Source of the DNA: Fusibacter ferrireducens
Lineage (GTDB): Bacteria > Bacillota > Clostridia > Peptostreptococcales > Acidaminobacteraceae
Direction: 5' to 3'
Length of the DNA: 64,000 nt
Assembly: GCF_015352425.1 (NCBI RefSeq)
Contig: NZ_JADKNH010000001.1
Span: forward strand, 1-64,000
Shown: in pieces, positions 8,051-16,395 of the stretch
Numbering within the stretch: the stretch's first letter is position 1
Layout of the letters: the number at the start of each line of letters is the position of its first letter
Made by a program: the position numbers and the translations under genes
The notes under the pieces: generated by a model
What the model was told of the DNA's origin: nothing
Database searches by the model: none
Seen by the model: the letters and a program-made list of their open reading frames with translations, nothing else

Positions 8051-8845
8051 ATGATTGAAAACAACATAATTTCAACTATGTCAAAGATAGAGAAACTTGA
8101 AATTGCATTAACTACTTTTAATTCTAAAAGAGCATTGTCTAATATAGATAAAGATTTAGAAATTTTGAATGTTGGCAAAAGTTCATTAATGATCGACAAA
8201 AATTCACCAAAGTCTGGTTACTATAATAGAGTTAAAGGATTTTGCGAAGAGGATATTGTTAATCTTGAAAACATACTTAATACATATAGTAAATATGAAA
8301 TAGAGCCTTGTTTTGAAATAACACCAAATAACATAAGTGAGAATGTATCAAGAACCCTTAGCAAAGAAGGGTTTATAAACGTGGAGCAATTAGTTTACAT
8401 GGAGTTAAAGGAATTAGAAGCAATACAAAGTGATTCCAAAATAGAGATATTTAAAGTTACAGAATCAAATGCAGAAGAATTTATCAATATAATTTTGTTA
8501 TCAAATGAAGGAATGGATATAAGCCAAAAGGTAATCGAAAATAAAAAACACTATTTTTATGAGTCAAACTTTCATAATTATATAGCATATAGCAGTGGTG
8601 AAGTAGCAGGAATTGGGTCAATGTTTATCAGTGAAAATGTAGGTTACATTGCTAATGATTATACATTTGAAAAAGCTCGAGGACTGGGTTGTCAAAAAGT
8701 ATTATTAGCTCATAGAATCAATGAAGCGATAAAGTTAGGCTTAGAAAGCCTTTATACGGATGTTGTATTTGGAAGCATCAGCCACAGTAATATGAAGAAG
8801 TTAGGATTCACTGACGTATATATGAGCTCGTTTTGGATGAAGTAA
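8051..8845 (+). CDS. GNAT-family N-acetyltransferase, cassette 7
   Basis: A 264-residue protein from ATG 8051, preceded by AAAAGGAG. The N-terminal half is a diverged region; the C-terminal half is a GNAT fold, with NYIAYSSGEVAGIGSMF (strands 4-5), a degenerate acetyl-CoA loop FEKARGLGCQKVLLAH, and a final strand GSISHSNMKKLGFTDVY near residue 245. Two-part GNAT proteins of this size are common in mobile arrays, and the acceptor is unknown. Single-gene cassette, start TTAGGCA and distal R'' TGCCTAAC matching. Confidence 0.75.
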   Translation: MIENNIISTMSKIEKLEIALTTFNSKRALSNIDKDLEILNVGKSSLMIDKNSPKSGYYNRVKGFCEEDIVNLENILNTYSKYEIEPCFEITPNNISENVSRTLSKEGFINVEQLVYMELKELEAIQSDSKIEIFKVTESNAEEFINIILLSNEGMDISQKVIENKKHYFYESNFHNYIAYSSGEVAGIGSMFISENVGYIANDYTFEKARGLGCQKVLLAHRINEAIKLGLESLYTDVVFGSISHSNMKKLGFTDVYMSSFWMK

Positions 8846-8876
8846 GTAGCTATCGCACGGTTCAATTGCTTACAAT

Positions 8877-9010
8877 GCCTAACACAGCGGTTCCCGCCAT
8901 TCGCCCGGTGGTGACGGAGTTTAATAATGTTCCGTAGTGAATGGTTGTGACATCGCTGTAGGCGTTGAAATAACTTGGGCGAACGAGCGTGAACCGCGGG
9001 AACGTTATGA
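8877..9010 (+). other. attC8, divergent subtype
   Basis: R'' GCCTAAC is the exact complement of the cassette 7 start GTTAGGC. R' is GTTATGA. The arms differ from the common type: CAGCGGTTC with GAACCGCG, and CGCCC with GGGCG. The core GCGGGAACGTTA end is kept. The usual CCTTGC hairpin is absent. Confidence 0.8.
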
Positions 9011-9040
9011 CGCCATAGAAGAAAAGCCAGCTAAGGCTGG

Positions 9041-9310
9041 CTAATTGAAAGAAATATGGAGTTCTTTACCCAAGGCATGGGCAATCTTCGACAAGAATTC
9101 AATACTAGGATTATATGAGCCATTTTCAAGGCGTGATATTGCAGATTGCTTCGTACCAATTAGATCAGCAAGATCATGCTGAGAAAGGCCTTTTTCAAGA
9201 CGAAGTCTGATGAGTTCCTTCTTTATTTCATAAATAGGAGAAAGTGCATCATATTCAACTTTTATTTCTTCATCTTCCAAGAGAATTTTCTTGATATCAT
9301 CATGTTTCAT
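9041..9310 (-). CDS. HigA-type antitoxin, cassette 8
   Basis: An 89-residue XRE-family helix-turn-helix protein, with the HTH spanning LRLEKGLSQHDLADLIG to SAISRLENGSYNPS (residues 35-70). It is the second gene of a higBA pair transcribed leftwards against the array, and its ATG overlaps the stop region of the frameshifted toxin. The antitoxin should bind the toxin and repress the promoter; the palindrome ATAACATATATGTTAT near 9684-9699 is the probable operator. It is intact, unlike its partner. Confidence 0.85.
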   Translation of the reverse strand: MKHDDIKKILLEDEEIKVEYDALSPIYEIKKELIRLRLEKGLSQHDLADLIGTKQSAISRLENGSYNPSIEFLSKIAHALGKELHISFN

Positions 9311-9654
9311 TTACATCATTCCTTTCAATATAATCGTACATATAAGTCAAAGCTCGTTGTATTTCCTTATCAGGAGTCTTTTGAGACTTCTTTTGAAAAG
9401 CATTTAACAGAATAATAGCATGACCATGCATAGTAAAATACTCTGTAATTATAGGTAGATTGTTTGATTCTTAATTCCCATAAATCTTTAGTACCAGCTA
9501 TTTTTTTGATATGTGGCATGCCAAGTGACAGTCCAAATTCTTCGAGAAGTTCAATCTCTTTAAGAATTTTAGCAGCATCTTTCTTGGGAATGGATTTAAG
9601 AAAATCTAAAATAGGATATCTGTTATTGTAAGTATAATATTCAATAGAAAACAA
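9300..9654 (-). pseudogene. HigB/RelE-type toxin (Gp49-like), frameshifted, cassette 8
   Basis: Translation from TTG 9654 after AGGAGG gives IEYYTYNNRYPILDFLKS and KEIELLEEFGLSLGMPHI, typical of HigB-like mRNA endonuclease toxins. After RVF the frame runs into nonsense and stops at about 9370, but a +1 shift at GTATTTTACT restores TMHGHAIILLNAF, KKSQKTPDKEI and the family C-terminus, up to TGA at 9300-9302. About two residues are missing at the shift, so a small deletion is likely. The same lesion occurs in the copy of cassette 15. Confidence 0.75.
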
Positions 9655-9683
9655 TATTTTATCCTCCTATCTAATTTAATTAT

Positions 9684-9699
9684 ATAACATATATGTTAT
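9684..9699. promoter_or_regulatory. Probable HigA operator upstream of higBA
   Basis: The perfect 16-bp palindrome ATAACATATATGTTAT lies just upstream of the higB ribosome site. A close variant lies at the same place ahead of the cassette 15 copy (about 17,964-17,979), which supports a conserved autoregulatory site. Confidence 0.55.
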
Positions 9700-9730
9700 A
9701 TTGGCAAGTCGTAAGACAATCTTCAACGGC

Positions 9731-9906
9731 GCATAACAGACGGTTCCCAACATAGCTTATTGTCATAAGTTTTGCGGCAGTTAAATTAAGGAAATAATGA
9801 AGGATATTACAATAATTCATCGAATATACATAGAGAAGGCAAAACTTACGCCAATCCTCACCTAAGGGCGAGGGCAGCTACATCGGAAACTGCAGGAACG
9901 TTAGCT
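9731..9906 (+). other. attC9, long subtype with an internal insert
   Basis: R'' GCATAAC (matching GTTATG at the cassette 8 start) and R' GTTAGCT. At 176 bp it is longer than usual. It contains a segment at about 9799-9831 that is also present in attC12 and attC16. Confidence 0.75.
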
Positions 9907-9947
9907 GAAAGTTTAATCTCATATTTGCTAGTAGAAAGGAAGTGCTT

Positions 9948-10274
9948 ATGATATACACAAAACATATTTTATTTGATGTATTGGCAGGTTTGCTTCAGTT
10001 GTTACCTAAAATAATTGCTTTAATTGTCATTTCGAGGATGTCAGTAAATATTGGAATGGAAAGGTTAAGAAAAATAAGTATCTATACTATTACATTTACA
10101 CTGATTGTCTCGATTATTTCTCCAATAGTTTTAAATATTTACGATTCTTACTCACGTGATATATTTATTGTTATTCAAAGAAGTACAGATTTCATATTTA
10201 TTGTAATTTTAGGGTACTTCATTTATAACGTTATAAAATATCGAGATGGAAAGAAGTATAATTCAAATGATTGA
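9948..10274 (+). CDS. Small membrane protein, cassette 9
   Basis: A 108-residue protein from the second ATG, after GGAAG. It has three predicted membrane segments, near residues 6-28, 43-63 and 78-98, and a polar charged tail (YRDGKKYNSND). No family recognised. It is the only gene between attC9 and the tiny attC10 remnant. Confidence 0.6.
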   Translation: MIYTKHILFDVLAGLLQLLPKIIALIVISRMSVNIGMERLRKISIYTITFTLIVSIISPIVLNIYDSYSRDIFIVIQRSTDFIFIVILGYFIYNVIKYRDGKKYNSND

Positions 10275-10311
10275 ATTGATTATTTGGGTGATTAGGAACG
10301 ATTAAACCATC

Positions 10312-10341
10312 ATATAACAGAGGATTCTCGAAAGGTTAGAT
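10312..10341 (+). other. attC10, 30-bp remnant
   Basis: R'' ATATAAC and R' GTTAGAT are only 16 bp apart, with nothing left of the inner arms. The GTTAGATG here is nevertheless the exact complement of the CATCTAAC that ends cassette 10, so it marks a true cassette boundary. Confidence 0.6.
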
Positions 10342-10401
10342 GCAATTTTCATGACATGGACATAATTCTACGAAAAAAAGAAACTCAGCATTAGCAAAGT
10401 T

Positions 10402-10671
10402 TCAAATTAAGTCAATTTTAATTTTTTTACCAAGAGCAGAAGCTACTTTTTCAAGAAATTCTAACGAGGGATTATAGTTCCCACTTTCAAATCTTGAAAT
10501 ATTGGATTGTTTAGTTCCAGTCAATTTAGCTAAATCATTTTGAGTCATTTTTAAATCTAATCGAGCTTGAATAAATTCAGAAATCAGCTGATATTCCAAT
10601 TCATTTTTTTCAAGTTCTTCGACAAGTTCTGGATTTTTCAATAACTCTTGTTTGGCATCATTCCATTTCAT
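10402..10671 (-). CDS. HigA-type antitoxin, cassette 10
   Basis: An 89-residue XRE-family HTH protein (DLKMTQNDLAKLTGTKQSNI, then SRFESGNYNPS), intact and on the minus strand. It follows a toxin gene broken in several places, with its ATG overlapping the toxin stop. Sequence is clearly different from the cassette 8 copy, so this is a separate acquisition rather than a local duplication. Confidence 0.85.
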   Translation of the reverse strand: MKWNDAKQELLKNPELVEELEKNELEYQLISEFIQARLDLKMTQNDLAKLTGTKQSNISRFESGNYNPSLEFLEKVASALGKKIKIDLI

Positions 10672-11032
10672 AATTTTTCACTCCTTTCGAGATAGTCATT
10701 CATATTGGAGATCGCTTTGTCAAGATCACGGGTAGGTGTCTTGTTAGATTTTTTAACAAAACCATGTAAGAGGACAAAAGTATTATCAATATAAGCAAAG
10801 TAGAAGATTCTTGAAATATCAGAACCTGATTTAATTCGTAATTCCCATAGTTTCTTATACTTGTCTCCTTCAAGCTTTGATGTATGTGGAAAACTAAGAT
10901 TAGTTCAGAACGATTCAAGTAAGTCAATTTCACGATATACTTTTTGATTGATGTTTTTCTGGTAAGGACTGAATAAATTTTAAAACAGGCGTTTTACCAG
11001 AAGCATCTTGATATAATTCAATATTCCATTTT
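10668..11032 (-). pseudogene. HigB-type toxin with several frameshifts, cassette 10
   Basis: Joining frames gives IELYQDASGKTPVLKFIQS, then YREIDLLES, then KKLWELRIKSGSDISRIFYF and FVLLHGFVKKSNKTP, the standard HigB order. At least two frame changes are needed (near SKSIS and after ESF), and the start codon is unclear. It is dead as a toxin unless these are sequencing errors. Confidence 0.7.
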
Positions 11033-11101
11033 ATAGTTACATTATATCATAAATGATATTAAAAAGGAATTTATTACTTACAAAGTGAACATGAAAACAA
11101 C

Positions 11102-11224
11102 ATCTAACACGTCGATTACCTAAATTACTCTGATGTCACAGCCCTTGCGAGGCAAGGGCATGTGCCACTTTTTCCGCTAAGGCGTTAAAAGGAAGGAACG
11201 TCGGAAACTGCGGGAACGTTATAT
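11102..11224 (+). other. attC11, hybrid arms
   Basis: R'' ATCTAAC is the exact complement of GTTAGAT at 10335. R' is GTTATAT. The left arm is of the GATTACC type but the right arm is of the other type (AACGTCGGAAACTGC), so the outer arms do not pair well. Confidence 0.88.
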
Positions 11225-11318
11225 GAAAGTTCGATCACATAAAGATAGTTCTAATTTGCATGGAAAAAACATCAAAAATGATGCATAATGTAATTAATAA
11301 AATTAAAGGAAATGACTC

Positions 11319-11640
11319 ATGAATGTACATACATACCATACAAGCGGTGGTAAAGATTTAATAAGAGAGTATCTTGATGGTCTTCCAAAACGAGAAGCTG
11401 TAGAAGGATATTTCATATTAGAATCGTTAGAAGTAGAGGGTATTAGTTTTCTTGAGAAATTAAATACAAGACAGCTTGAGAGAATTATGGGAGATCAAGT
11501 ATCCTAGACACAACAGAATTTTTTATGTTTTGGTTGATTCAGATTACATTTACTTTTTGCATGCATGTAAAAAGCAGAAAGGAAAAGCAGAAAAGTTTGA
11601 GTTGGAAAAAGCAAGAAATAGAATGAGTGAAATTGAATAG
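11319..11640 (+). pseudogene. HigB-type toxin, frameshifted, cassette 11
   Basis: The first part, MNVHTYHTSGGKDLIREYL to the QLE region near 11,480, stops early at 11,505-11,507. A shift near 11,483 restores LWEIKYPRHNRIFYVLV, then YFLHACKKQKGKAEKFE and the C-terminus to TAG 11,638-11,640. The order is that of HigB toxins (TEW-like region replaced by LWE, then the FLHA strand). It is upstream of and in line with an intact antitoxin on the plus strand. Confidence 0.7.
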
Positions 11641-11649
11641 GAGGTGTAG

Positions 11650-11952
11650 ATGATGCCATTCAAGAAAATAGATGTAAAAAGTACTGTGGATGAACTTAGA
11701 AAAGATAATGAGTTTAATGAGACTTATATAGAAATTGAAAAAGAGTATGAATTAATACGACAGGTTGTTGAAGCTAGAAAGCAGATTAGTATGATTCAAG
11801 AAGGTTTAGCAGAAAAAGTAGGAATCTCTCAACAGGAAATTTCAAGATTTGAAAGAGAAAAACATATTCCGAAATTATCAAGTTTCATAAGAATATTAGA
11901 TGCATTAGGCTTGGAAATGAAAATTGAGAAGAAAGAATATCTGAACAACTGA
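11650..11952 (+). CDS. HigA-type antitoxin, cassette 11
   Basis: A 100-residue XRE-family HTH protein (RKQISMIQEGLAEKVGISQQ, then EISRFEREKHIP), with AGGAGGTG upstream of the double ATG. It lies ten bases after the broken toxin, in the array direction. Intact; it probably outlived its toxin. Confidence 0.82.
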   Translation: MMPFKKIDVKSTVDELRKDNEFNETYIEIEKEYELIRQVVEARKQISMIQEGLAEKVGISQQEISRFEREKHIPKLSSFIRILDALGLEMKIEKKEYLNN

Positions 11953-11972
11953 ATAGAAAAGATCGCACCATC

Positions 11973-12105
11973 ATATAACAGATCATTTCCCGACATAGCT
12001 TATTATTATAAGTTTTGCGGGATTTTTTTTATGTGAATGAGGAAGGAAATTACAATTCAACATCGAATATACATTAGGAGAGACAAAAGTTACGCCAATC
12101 CTCGA
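11973..12105 (+). other. attC12, left part only, cut by an IS21-family element
   Basis: R'' ATATAAC is the exact complement of GTTATAT at 11,218. The site belongs to the long subtype like attC9 and carries the shared insert near 12,041-12,074. It stops at about 12,105 where the IS21 end begins, and the R' half is not found beyond the insertion sequences. Confidence 0.75.
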
Positions 12106-12209
12106 CATATGTGTAAATGTCCAAACATTTTTGAGCCACTTGACCATGAATTTCTGAGCCATTAATGACCACAAAAAAGTGAACCACTTGACCAAATAAT
12201 TTTGGGCCA

Positions 12210-12953
12210 CTACTCTTGAGACTTGGTTAGTCGATAGGATTCACCATTCATGTTAAGTATATGAGCATTGAAAGTGACTCGATCAATCAATGCACTTGTA
12301 AGCATTGTATCCGGGAAGAATTCATCCCATTTGGAGAACTCTAGATTTGTTGAAATGATAATACTACCTCTTTCTGAACGCTCTGAAATCACTTGAAAAA
12401 GAAGTTCAGATTGGCTCCGGTTAAACGACAGATAGGATAATTCGTCTAGTATAAGCAGCTCGATTTTACCGAGTGCCTTCATGGTTTTACCGAGATTTCC
12501 ATTATTTTGAGCCTCAACAAGTTGATGAGATAGATTGGCAGCGGTAGTGAAGTATGTTCTGAATTCTTTGTTGCAAGCCTTCAAGCCTAATCCAATGGAT
12601 AAGTGAGTCTTTCCTGTTCCAGGATTGCCTATCATAATGATATTTTCTTTCTTATCAACGAAATCACAGCTTGAAAGAGTGGCGATCAATCCAGGCAATA
12701 CATGCTGTAGCTTGCTTTCTTCAAATGATTCAAGTGATTTCTCATATGGAAATTTCGCAGCTCTTTTCAGTCGGTTAAGTCTATTGTGACATCTAGATCT
12801 TGCTTCTTGCTCAAGAAGCATCAACAAAAATTCCTCGTGAGATTTTTGATGACTTATAGCTTCTCGAAGTGTTTGCTCGTAATCTTTAAAACTAGCCAAT
12901 TTCATCGAGTTTGAAAGCAGTTGAATCCTTTGATATGTAGGTGAATGGTTCAT
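12210..12953 (-). CDS. istB: IstB-like ATP-binding helper of IS21 transposition
   Basis: A 247-residue AAA+ ATPase. Walker A is IGNPGTGKTHLS near residue 107 and Walker B is LLILDELSYLSF near 170, and the length is full. IstB normally assists IstA by target-site selection and strand transfer. Its ATG abuts the istA stop. It is intact although its partner is truncated. Confidence 0.9.
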   Translation of the reverse strand: MNHSPTYQRIQLLSNSMKLASFKDYEQTLREAISHQKSHEEFLLMLLEQEARSRCHNRLNRLKRAAKFPYEKSLESFEESKLQHVLPGLIATLSSCDFVDKKENIIMIGNPGTGKTHLSIGLGLKACNKEFRTYFTTAANLSHQLVEAQNNGNLGKTMKALGKIELLILDELSYLSFNRSQSELLFQVISERSERGSIIISTNLEFSKWDEFFPDTMLTSALIDRVTFNAHILNMNGESYRLTKSQE

Positions 12954-13336
12954 TATTTCACCTCCCGGATCAGTCGATCATAACTTGATAGATTGGCTTG
13001 CTTAACGGTTATGACATCTTGATCCCTTAAGCCGATTTGAGATTTTATATAATTAAGCACATCTTTATTCCCGCCTGGAACTGCACTATAAGAATCCAGA
13101 ATCTCGTTTGGAACAAAAGCTCGTACAGGTTGTGCATTAAAAATTGCTCTAGGTTTTCTTTCTAAGGCAGTCATGTAATGAGAAATATCATAGATTTTGT
13201 TATGTTTTGTGTAGGCTCTTTCATGAGTTGCAATCACATCTTTCTTGAAGCAAATTTCCAAAGTTGAATGATATATTTTCATTAAGACTTCTTTGCCTAT
13301 GAATTCTGTTGGTACAGAATATTGATTGGTCTCATT
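12953..13336 (-). pseudogene. istA: IstA transposase, C-terminal fragment
   Basis: Only the last 127 codons or so remain. YSVPTEFIGKEVLMKIYHS and FVPNEIL are typical of the region after the DDE domain of IS21 transposases. The frame is open up to the IS3 inverted repeat at 13,337, and the catalytic domain is lost. Confidence 0.85.
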
Positions 13337-13350
13337 GACCTGCCCCCAGA

Positions 13351-14201
13351 CTATGTGCCAACTGCAATGTTAGTATCTTGCAATGTTTGAGCATATTCTG
13401 ATGGGGTCAAATTATTTAATGAGCTATGTGGTCTAATGAAATTATAATCATCTTTCCACTTTGATATGATTTCCCGCGCTTCTAGAACATTTCGAAATAA
13501 ATGCTGATTTAAACATTCATCTCTAAATTTTCCATTGAAACTTTCTATAAAACCATTTTGAGCAGGGCAACCTGGATCTATAAATATGTGCTGAATATTT
13601 TTATCATACACCCATTCATTCAGCGCATTACTTGTAAATTCAGGTCCATTATCAGTAAGTATTTCATTTGGTAAACCTTTGAAAAGTGCCACTTTATTTA
13701 AGAAACTTGTAACTCTAACACCTGTAATCGACGTATCTACTTCAAGAGCAAGACATTCGCGCGTGACTTCATCAATGAGTGTAAAGACTCTGAATCGTTT
13801 GCCACTCCTTGTTGAGTCGGACACAAAATCCATCGACCACCTGTAGTTAGGTTCGAAAACATTTCGTTCAGGTGTTCCACGTTTTTCATATCGCTTTCGT
13901 TTGGTTTTTTTCTTTAGTTCAAGACCTGCAGTCTTATAAAGACGATAAACACGCTTGTGATTGATTTGATATCCATCTCGTTTTAACATAGTATGAATTC
14001 GTCTATATCCAAAACGCTTGAACTTAGAACCAATTCCAATCATTTTTTCAATGACGACTTCATCATCATGGTTCTTCTTTTGTGAATATCTGAATGTGTT
14101 CCTAGAAAGTCCTACAAGCCTGCACGCTCTACGTTCACTAATTTTATGATCTTCTATTGCTTTATAAGCAGCTCGTTTTTTGTCGGCAGGCCTAATTAGT
14201 T
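13351..14201 (-). CDS. IS3-family transposase orfB (DDE integrase), made by frameshifting from orfA
   Basis: The rve-type integrase core has all three catalytic residues: WSMDFVSDSTRSG (Asp), LTDNGPEFTSN (Asp) and NGFIESFNGKFRDECL (Glu). An HTH_21 segment (YRRIHTMLKRDGY) precedes it. The frame is open upstream through LRPADKKRAAYKAI to the orfA end, where A_AAA_AAC (14,199-14,205) is a standard -1 slippery heptamer. The ATG at 14,043 is therefore probably not the start of the functional protein. Confidence 0.88.
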
Positions 14202-14456
14202 TTTTGAGATAATGTCTTTCAATACTTTATTATCTAGACTTAAATCTGCAACGATTTCTTTCAATCTACGATTTTCTTCCTCAAGCTGTTTTAATTTCTT
14301 TGCATCTTGAATTTCCATATCACCGTATTTGCTTTTCCAACGATAAAAGGTTTGTTCCGAAATATTGTATTCTCGTACAATATCAGACGCCTTTTGCCCA
14401 GCCTCATGAGCTTTGAGTATTTTTATTATTTGCTCTTCTGTAAAACGTTTTTTCAT
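14196..14456 (-). CDS. IS3-family orfA (HTH protein)
   Basis: An 86-residue protein from ATG 14,456, after AAAGGAGATC, with a helix-turn-helix (TEEQIIKILKAHEAGQKASD, then YNISEQTFYRW) and a C-terminal leucine zipper (KQLEEENRRLKEIVADL). It binds the element ends and, by -1 frameshifting at its last codons, gives the OrfAB transposase. Confidence 0.88.
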   Translation of the reverse strand: MKKRFTEEQIIKILKAHEAGQKASDIVREYNISEQTFYRWKSKYGDMEIQDAKKLKQLEEENRRLKEIVADLSLDNKVLKDIISKN

Positions 14457-14533
14457 AGTTCGATCTCCTTTTCTTGATTTTATCACATCGAACTAACATT
14501 TACAGTGGTACTATTTTAGGGGAGCAGGTCAAA

Positions 14534-14836
14534 ATGACAAACATATTAGTTGATACAGGTTCAGCAGGAACGATATTTAAAACTGAGATATTAGAAGAGA
14601 TAGGAATTAGACAAGAACCAAGTGATCCACTAGAAGTTATAAGAGGTGTTGGGGGTAGCGAGTTTGTTTTTATAAAGATAATAGAGGAAATCGAAATAGA
14701 TGGAATGAAAGTGAATGATTTTCAAGTAGAAGTTGGAGCAATGGATTATGGTATTGAGATGGACGGCATAATTGGCTTGGATATATTAATGAAATTAGGT
14801 GTAAAAATTGATTTAGGTGAATTAAAAATATTTTAA
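14534..14836 (+). pseudogene. Retropepsin-like (clan AA) aspartic protease, N-terminus probably lost to IS3, cassette 12
   Basis: One hundred residues from ATG 14,534. LVDTGSAGTIF near residue 6 is the catalytic DTG motif, and DGIIGLDILMKLG near 77 is the flap-distal hydrophobic signature of the family. Relatives normally have about 20 to 25 residues forming the first strands before the motif; here the IS3 repeat ends two bases before the ATG, so that part was removed and translation now starts inside the old gene. The cassette's left boundary is also lost. Confidence 0.65.
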
Positions 14837-14845
14837 CCGTTCATC

Positions 14846-14962
14846 ACATAACACGCCGATTACCTAAATCACTCTGGTGACACAGCCCTTGCGAGGCAAG
14901 GATAGCGCCACTTTTTCCTAAGGGAAAAAGGAGTGACTTCGGAAATCCCCGAAACGCTATAT
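14846..14962 (+). other. attC13 recombination site, altered R'
   Basis: R'' ACATAAC. The R' reads GCTATAT instead of GTTATAT, and the arm GGAAATCCCCG has drifted from GGTAATCGCGG. Probably poorly active. Confidence 0.85.
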
Positions 14963-15030
14963 GAGAATCCTTCACTGGCCCAATAAACAAACAAGGACAT
15001 TGTAATTGAAAAAATAAACTAACATCAATG

Positions 15031-15053
15031 ACACCATTTAAGGTGTTTTTTTG
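15031..15053 (+). terminator. Intrinsic terminator at the start of cassette 13
   Basis: ACACC(ATTTA)-type hairpin ACACCATTTAAGGTGT followed by seven T. It would block array read-through into the membrane protein/TetR pair, which has its own promoter. Confidence 0.65.
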
Positions 15054-15123
15054 TTGATGCTAGACTACATCAAAATTTGATTCGTGTTGAATGTGATGTT
15101 ATTCAATGAACGATATTTACAAA

Positions 15124-15152
15124 AATGAATGAATAACGTATAATAAACTTAT
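15124..15152 (+). promoter_or_regulatory. Promoter of the cassette 13 membrane protein/TetR pair
   Basis: TATAAT near 15,139 with a weak TTTACA-type -35 about 17 bp upstream. AT-rich inverted sequences around it could be the TetR operator. Few cassettes here show such a clear promoter of their own. Confidence 0.45.
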
Positions 15153-15182
15153 AATCGTACATTTTGAAATGGAGGAAGCATT

Positions 15183-15605
15183 ATGAATAAAACAGAAATA
15201 GTAACTTATCGTATAGCAAAAGTCGTGGGTCTTTACTTGTTTACTACAGGTCTAGGTTTTTTCTTATCAGCACCATATTATGAAAGAATGATTTCTCATG
15301 TTAATTCTGACCCTGTTTTAATTAATCTGTCTGGAATGGTTCATTTCTTTATTGGTGGAACTATACTTGCATTAAATTTCAAGTGGAAAACGGCAATGGA
15401 GAAATTAGTTTTGATTTTAGGAATTATGTATTTTTCAAAAGGATTTTTCATTATTGCCTTACCTGAGTTGACTCTACAGTCAGGCAATAATGCAGCGCAA
15501 GTTCCTGATGTGCTATCATATATCTGGATGACAATAGGGCTAGTTATCTTTTATTTTGCCTTTAGAGGAGAAAAGAATGAGAAAAAACAAGAGATTAAAA
15601 ATTAA
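15183..15605 (+). CDS. Four-helix membrane protein, cassette 13
   Basis: A 140-residue membrane protein with helices near residues 12-30, 46-64, 70-92 and 108-126, and a charged tail ending EKKQEIKN. GGAGGAAG lies upstream of the ATG. Family not recognised. Its 3' end overlaps the TetR gene by 29 bases, so the two are co-expressed and the regulator probably controls this gene. Confidence 0.7.
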   Translation: MNKTEIVTYRIAKVVGLYLFTTGLGFFLSAPYYERMISHVNSDPVLINLSGMVHFFIGGTILALNFKWKTAMEKLVLILGIMYFSKGFFIIALPELTLQSGNNAAQVPDVLSYIWMTIGLVIFYFAFRGEKNEKKQEIKN

Positions 15606-16158
15606 GGAATCTGCATATGAACTATTTGGGAAATACAGTCTTAGAAAAGCATCTGTAGAAGAAATTTGTAAAAACGCTAATGTTAGTAAAGGCACATTTT
15701 ACAAATATTATAATGATAAGTATGAGCTAGTTGTAGATATATTAAACGAGTTAAATGACAGCAGTGTCAATAAATTTAATGAACTAATTGGGAGTAATAC
15801 TAAATTCGAGGAAATCATAAATCTAATTTTTGCTGAGAAATCAAAGTTTGTTAACTCATTTTCCACTGACTTTATTAATGAGATCTACTCTGGTAGTTTT
15901 GAGAAAATAAATGTGATGATTCAAAAGATAACTGCTAATTCAAAGAACCAACTTTACTCAGTGTATGAAAGATTGATTGAATCAAAGGAAATATATGAGC
16001 TAATTTCCTTTGATTTTTTCCTTCACTTATTGGATCAAGTTCAAAAAATGTATTCAGATGAGAAGGTAGTAGATATATATCCTGATGCAGAGATACGAAT
16101 GAAAGTTGTTTTTGAAGTTTTTTTCTATGGTTTACTAAAAAGAAGTTCGCATGAATGA
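15577..16158 (+). CDS. TetR-family transcriptional regulator, cassette 13
   Basis: A 193-residue protein from ATG 15,577, after GAGGAG. The N-terminal TetR HTH is SAYELFGKYSLRKASVEEI then ANVSKGTFYKYYNDKYEL (residues 12-50); the C-terminal ligand-binding domain is diverged. It is co-transcribed with, and overlaps, the upstream membrane protein gene, so autoregulation of the pair is likely. Two genes with promoter and terminator make this a self-contained regulated cassette. Confidence 0.85.
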   Translation: MRKNKRLKIKESAYELFGKYSLRKASVEEICKNANVSKGTFYKYYNDKYELVVDILNELNDSSVNKFNELIGSNTKFEEIINLIFAEKSKFVNSFSTDFINEIYSGSFEKINVMIQKITANSKNQLYSVYERLIESKEIYELISFDFFLHLLDQVQKMYSDEKVVDIYPDAEIRMKVVFEVFFYGLLKRSSHE

Positions 16159-16225
16159 TATCAACTAGAAATATTTATAGAACACAACGAAATTCAGTAT
16201 TATTTTCGAATCGTTCAGGATCTAC

Positions 16226-16357
16226 ACATAACATGTCAATTTCCAATATGCCCTTCATTTTACATAATAAGGGGGCTTTTTCACGCTTTAGATGTTAGAA
16301 TAGAGTATACGAAATAGACATAGGAGGGCACGATCGGGAACAGCAGGAACGTTAGGT
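16226..16357 (+). other. attC14, degenerate
   Basis: R'' ACATAAC and R' GTTAGGT. The middle is unlike the others (CACGATCGGGAACAGCAGG before R'). Cassette boundaries on both sides support it. Confidence 0.7.
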
Positions 16358-16395
16358 GAAATTTTAATCAAAAAAAGAACCATTCAGAAGAATGG

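Larger units (their letters stand above)
12112..13336 (-). mobile_element. IS21-family element, truncated by IS3
   Basis: IstB is complete and is followed by a terminal region (12,112-12,210) with repeated motifs of the type GAGCCACTTGACCA, as seen at IS21 ends. IstA is cut at 13,336 by the IS3 element, and nothing of IstA is found on the far side, so the insertion was accompanied by a deletion. Not mobile by itself. Confidence 0.8.
13337..14532 (-). mobile_element. IS3-family insertion sequence
   Basis: Terminal inverted repeats TGACCTGCCCCC (left, 13,337) and GGGGAGCAGGTCA (right, ending 14,532) enclose orfA and orfB. Flanks show no clear direct repeat, which fits a deletion next to the element: IS21 sequence on the left and a protease gene on the right. 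Confidence 0.88.

Noticed and set aside
9370-9654. Intact 94-residue HigB toxin
   Set aside because: Its last 20 residues do not fit the family, while the other frame gives the expected C-terminus.
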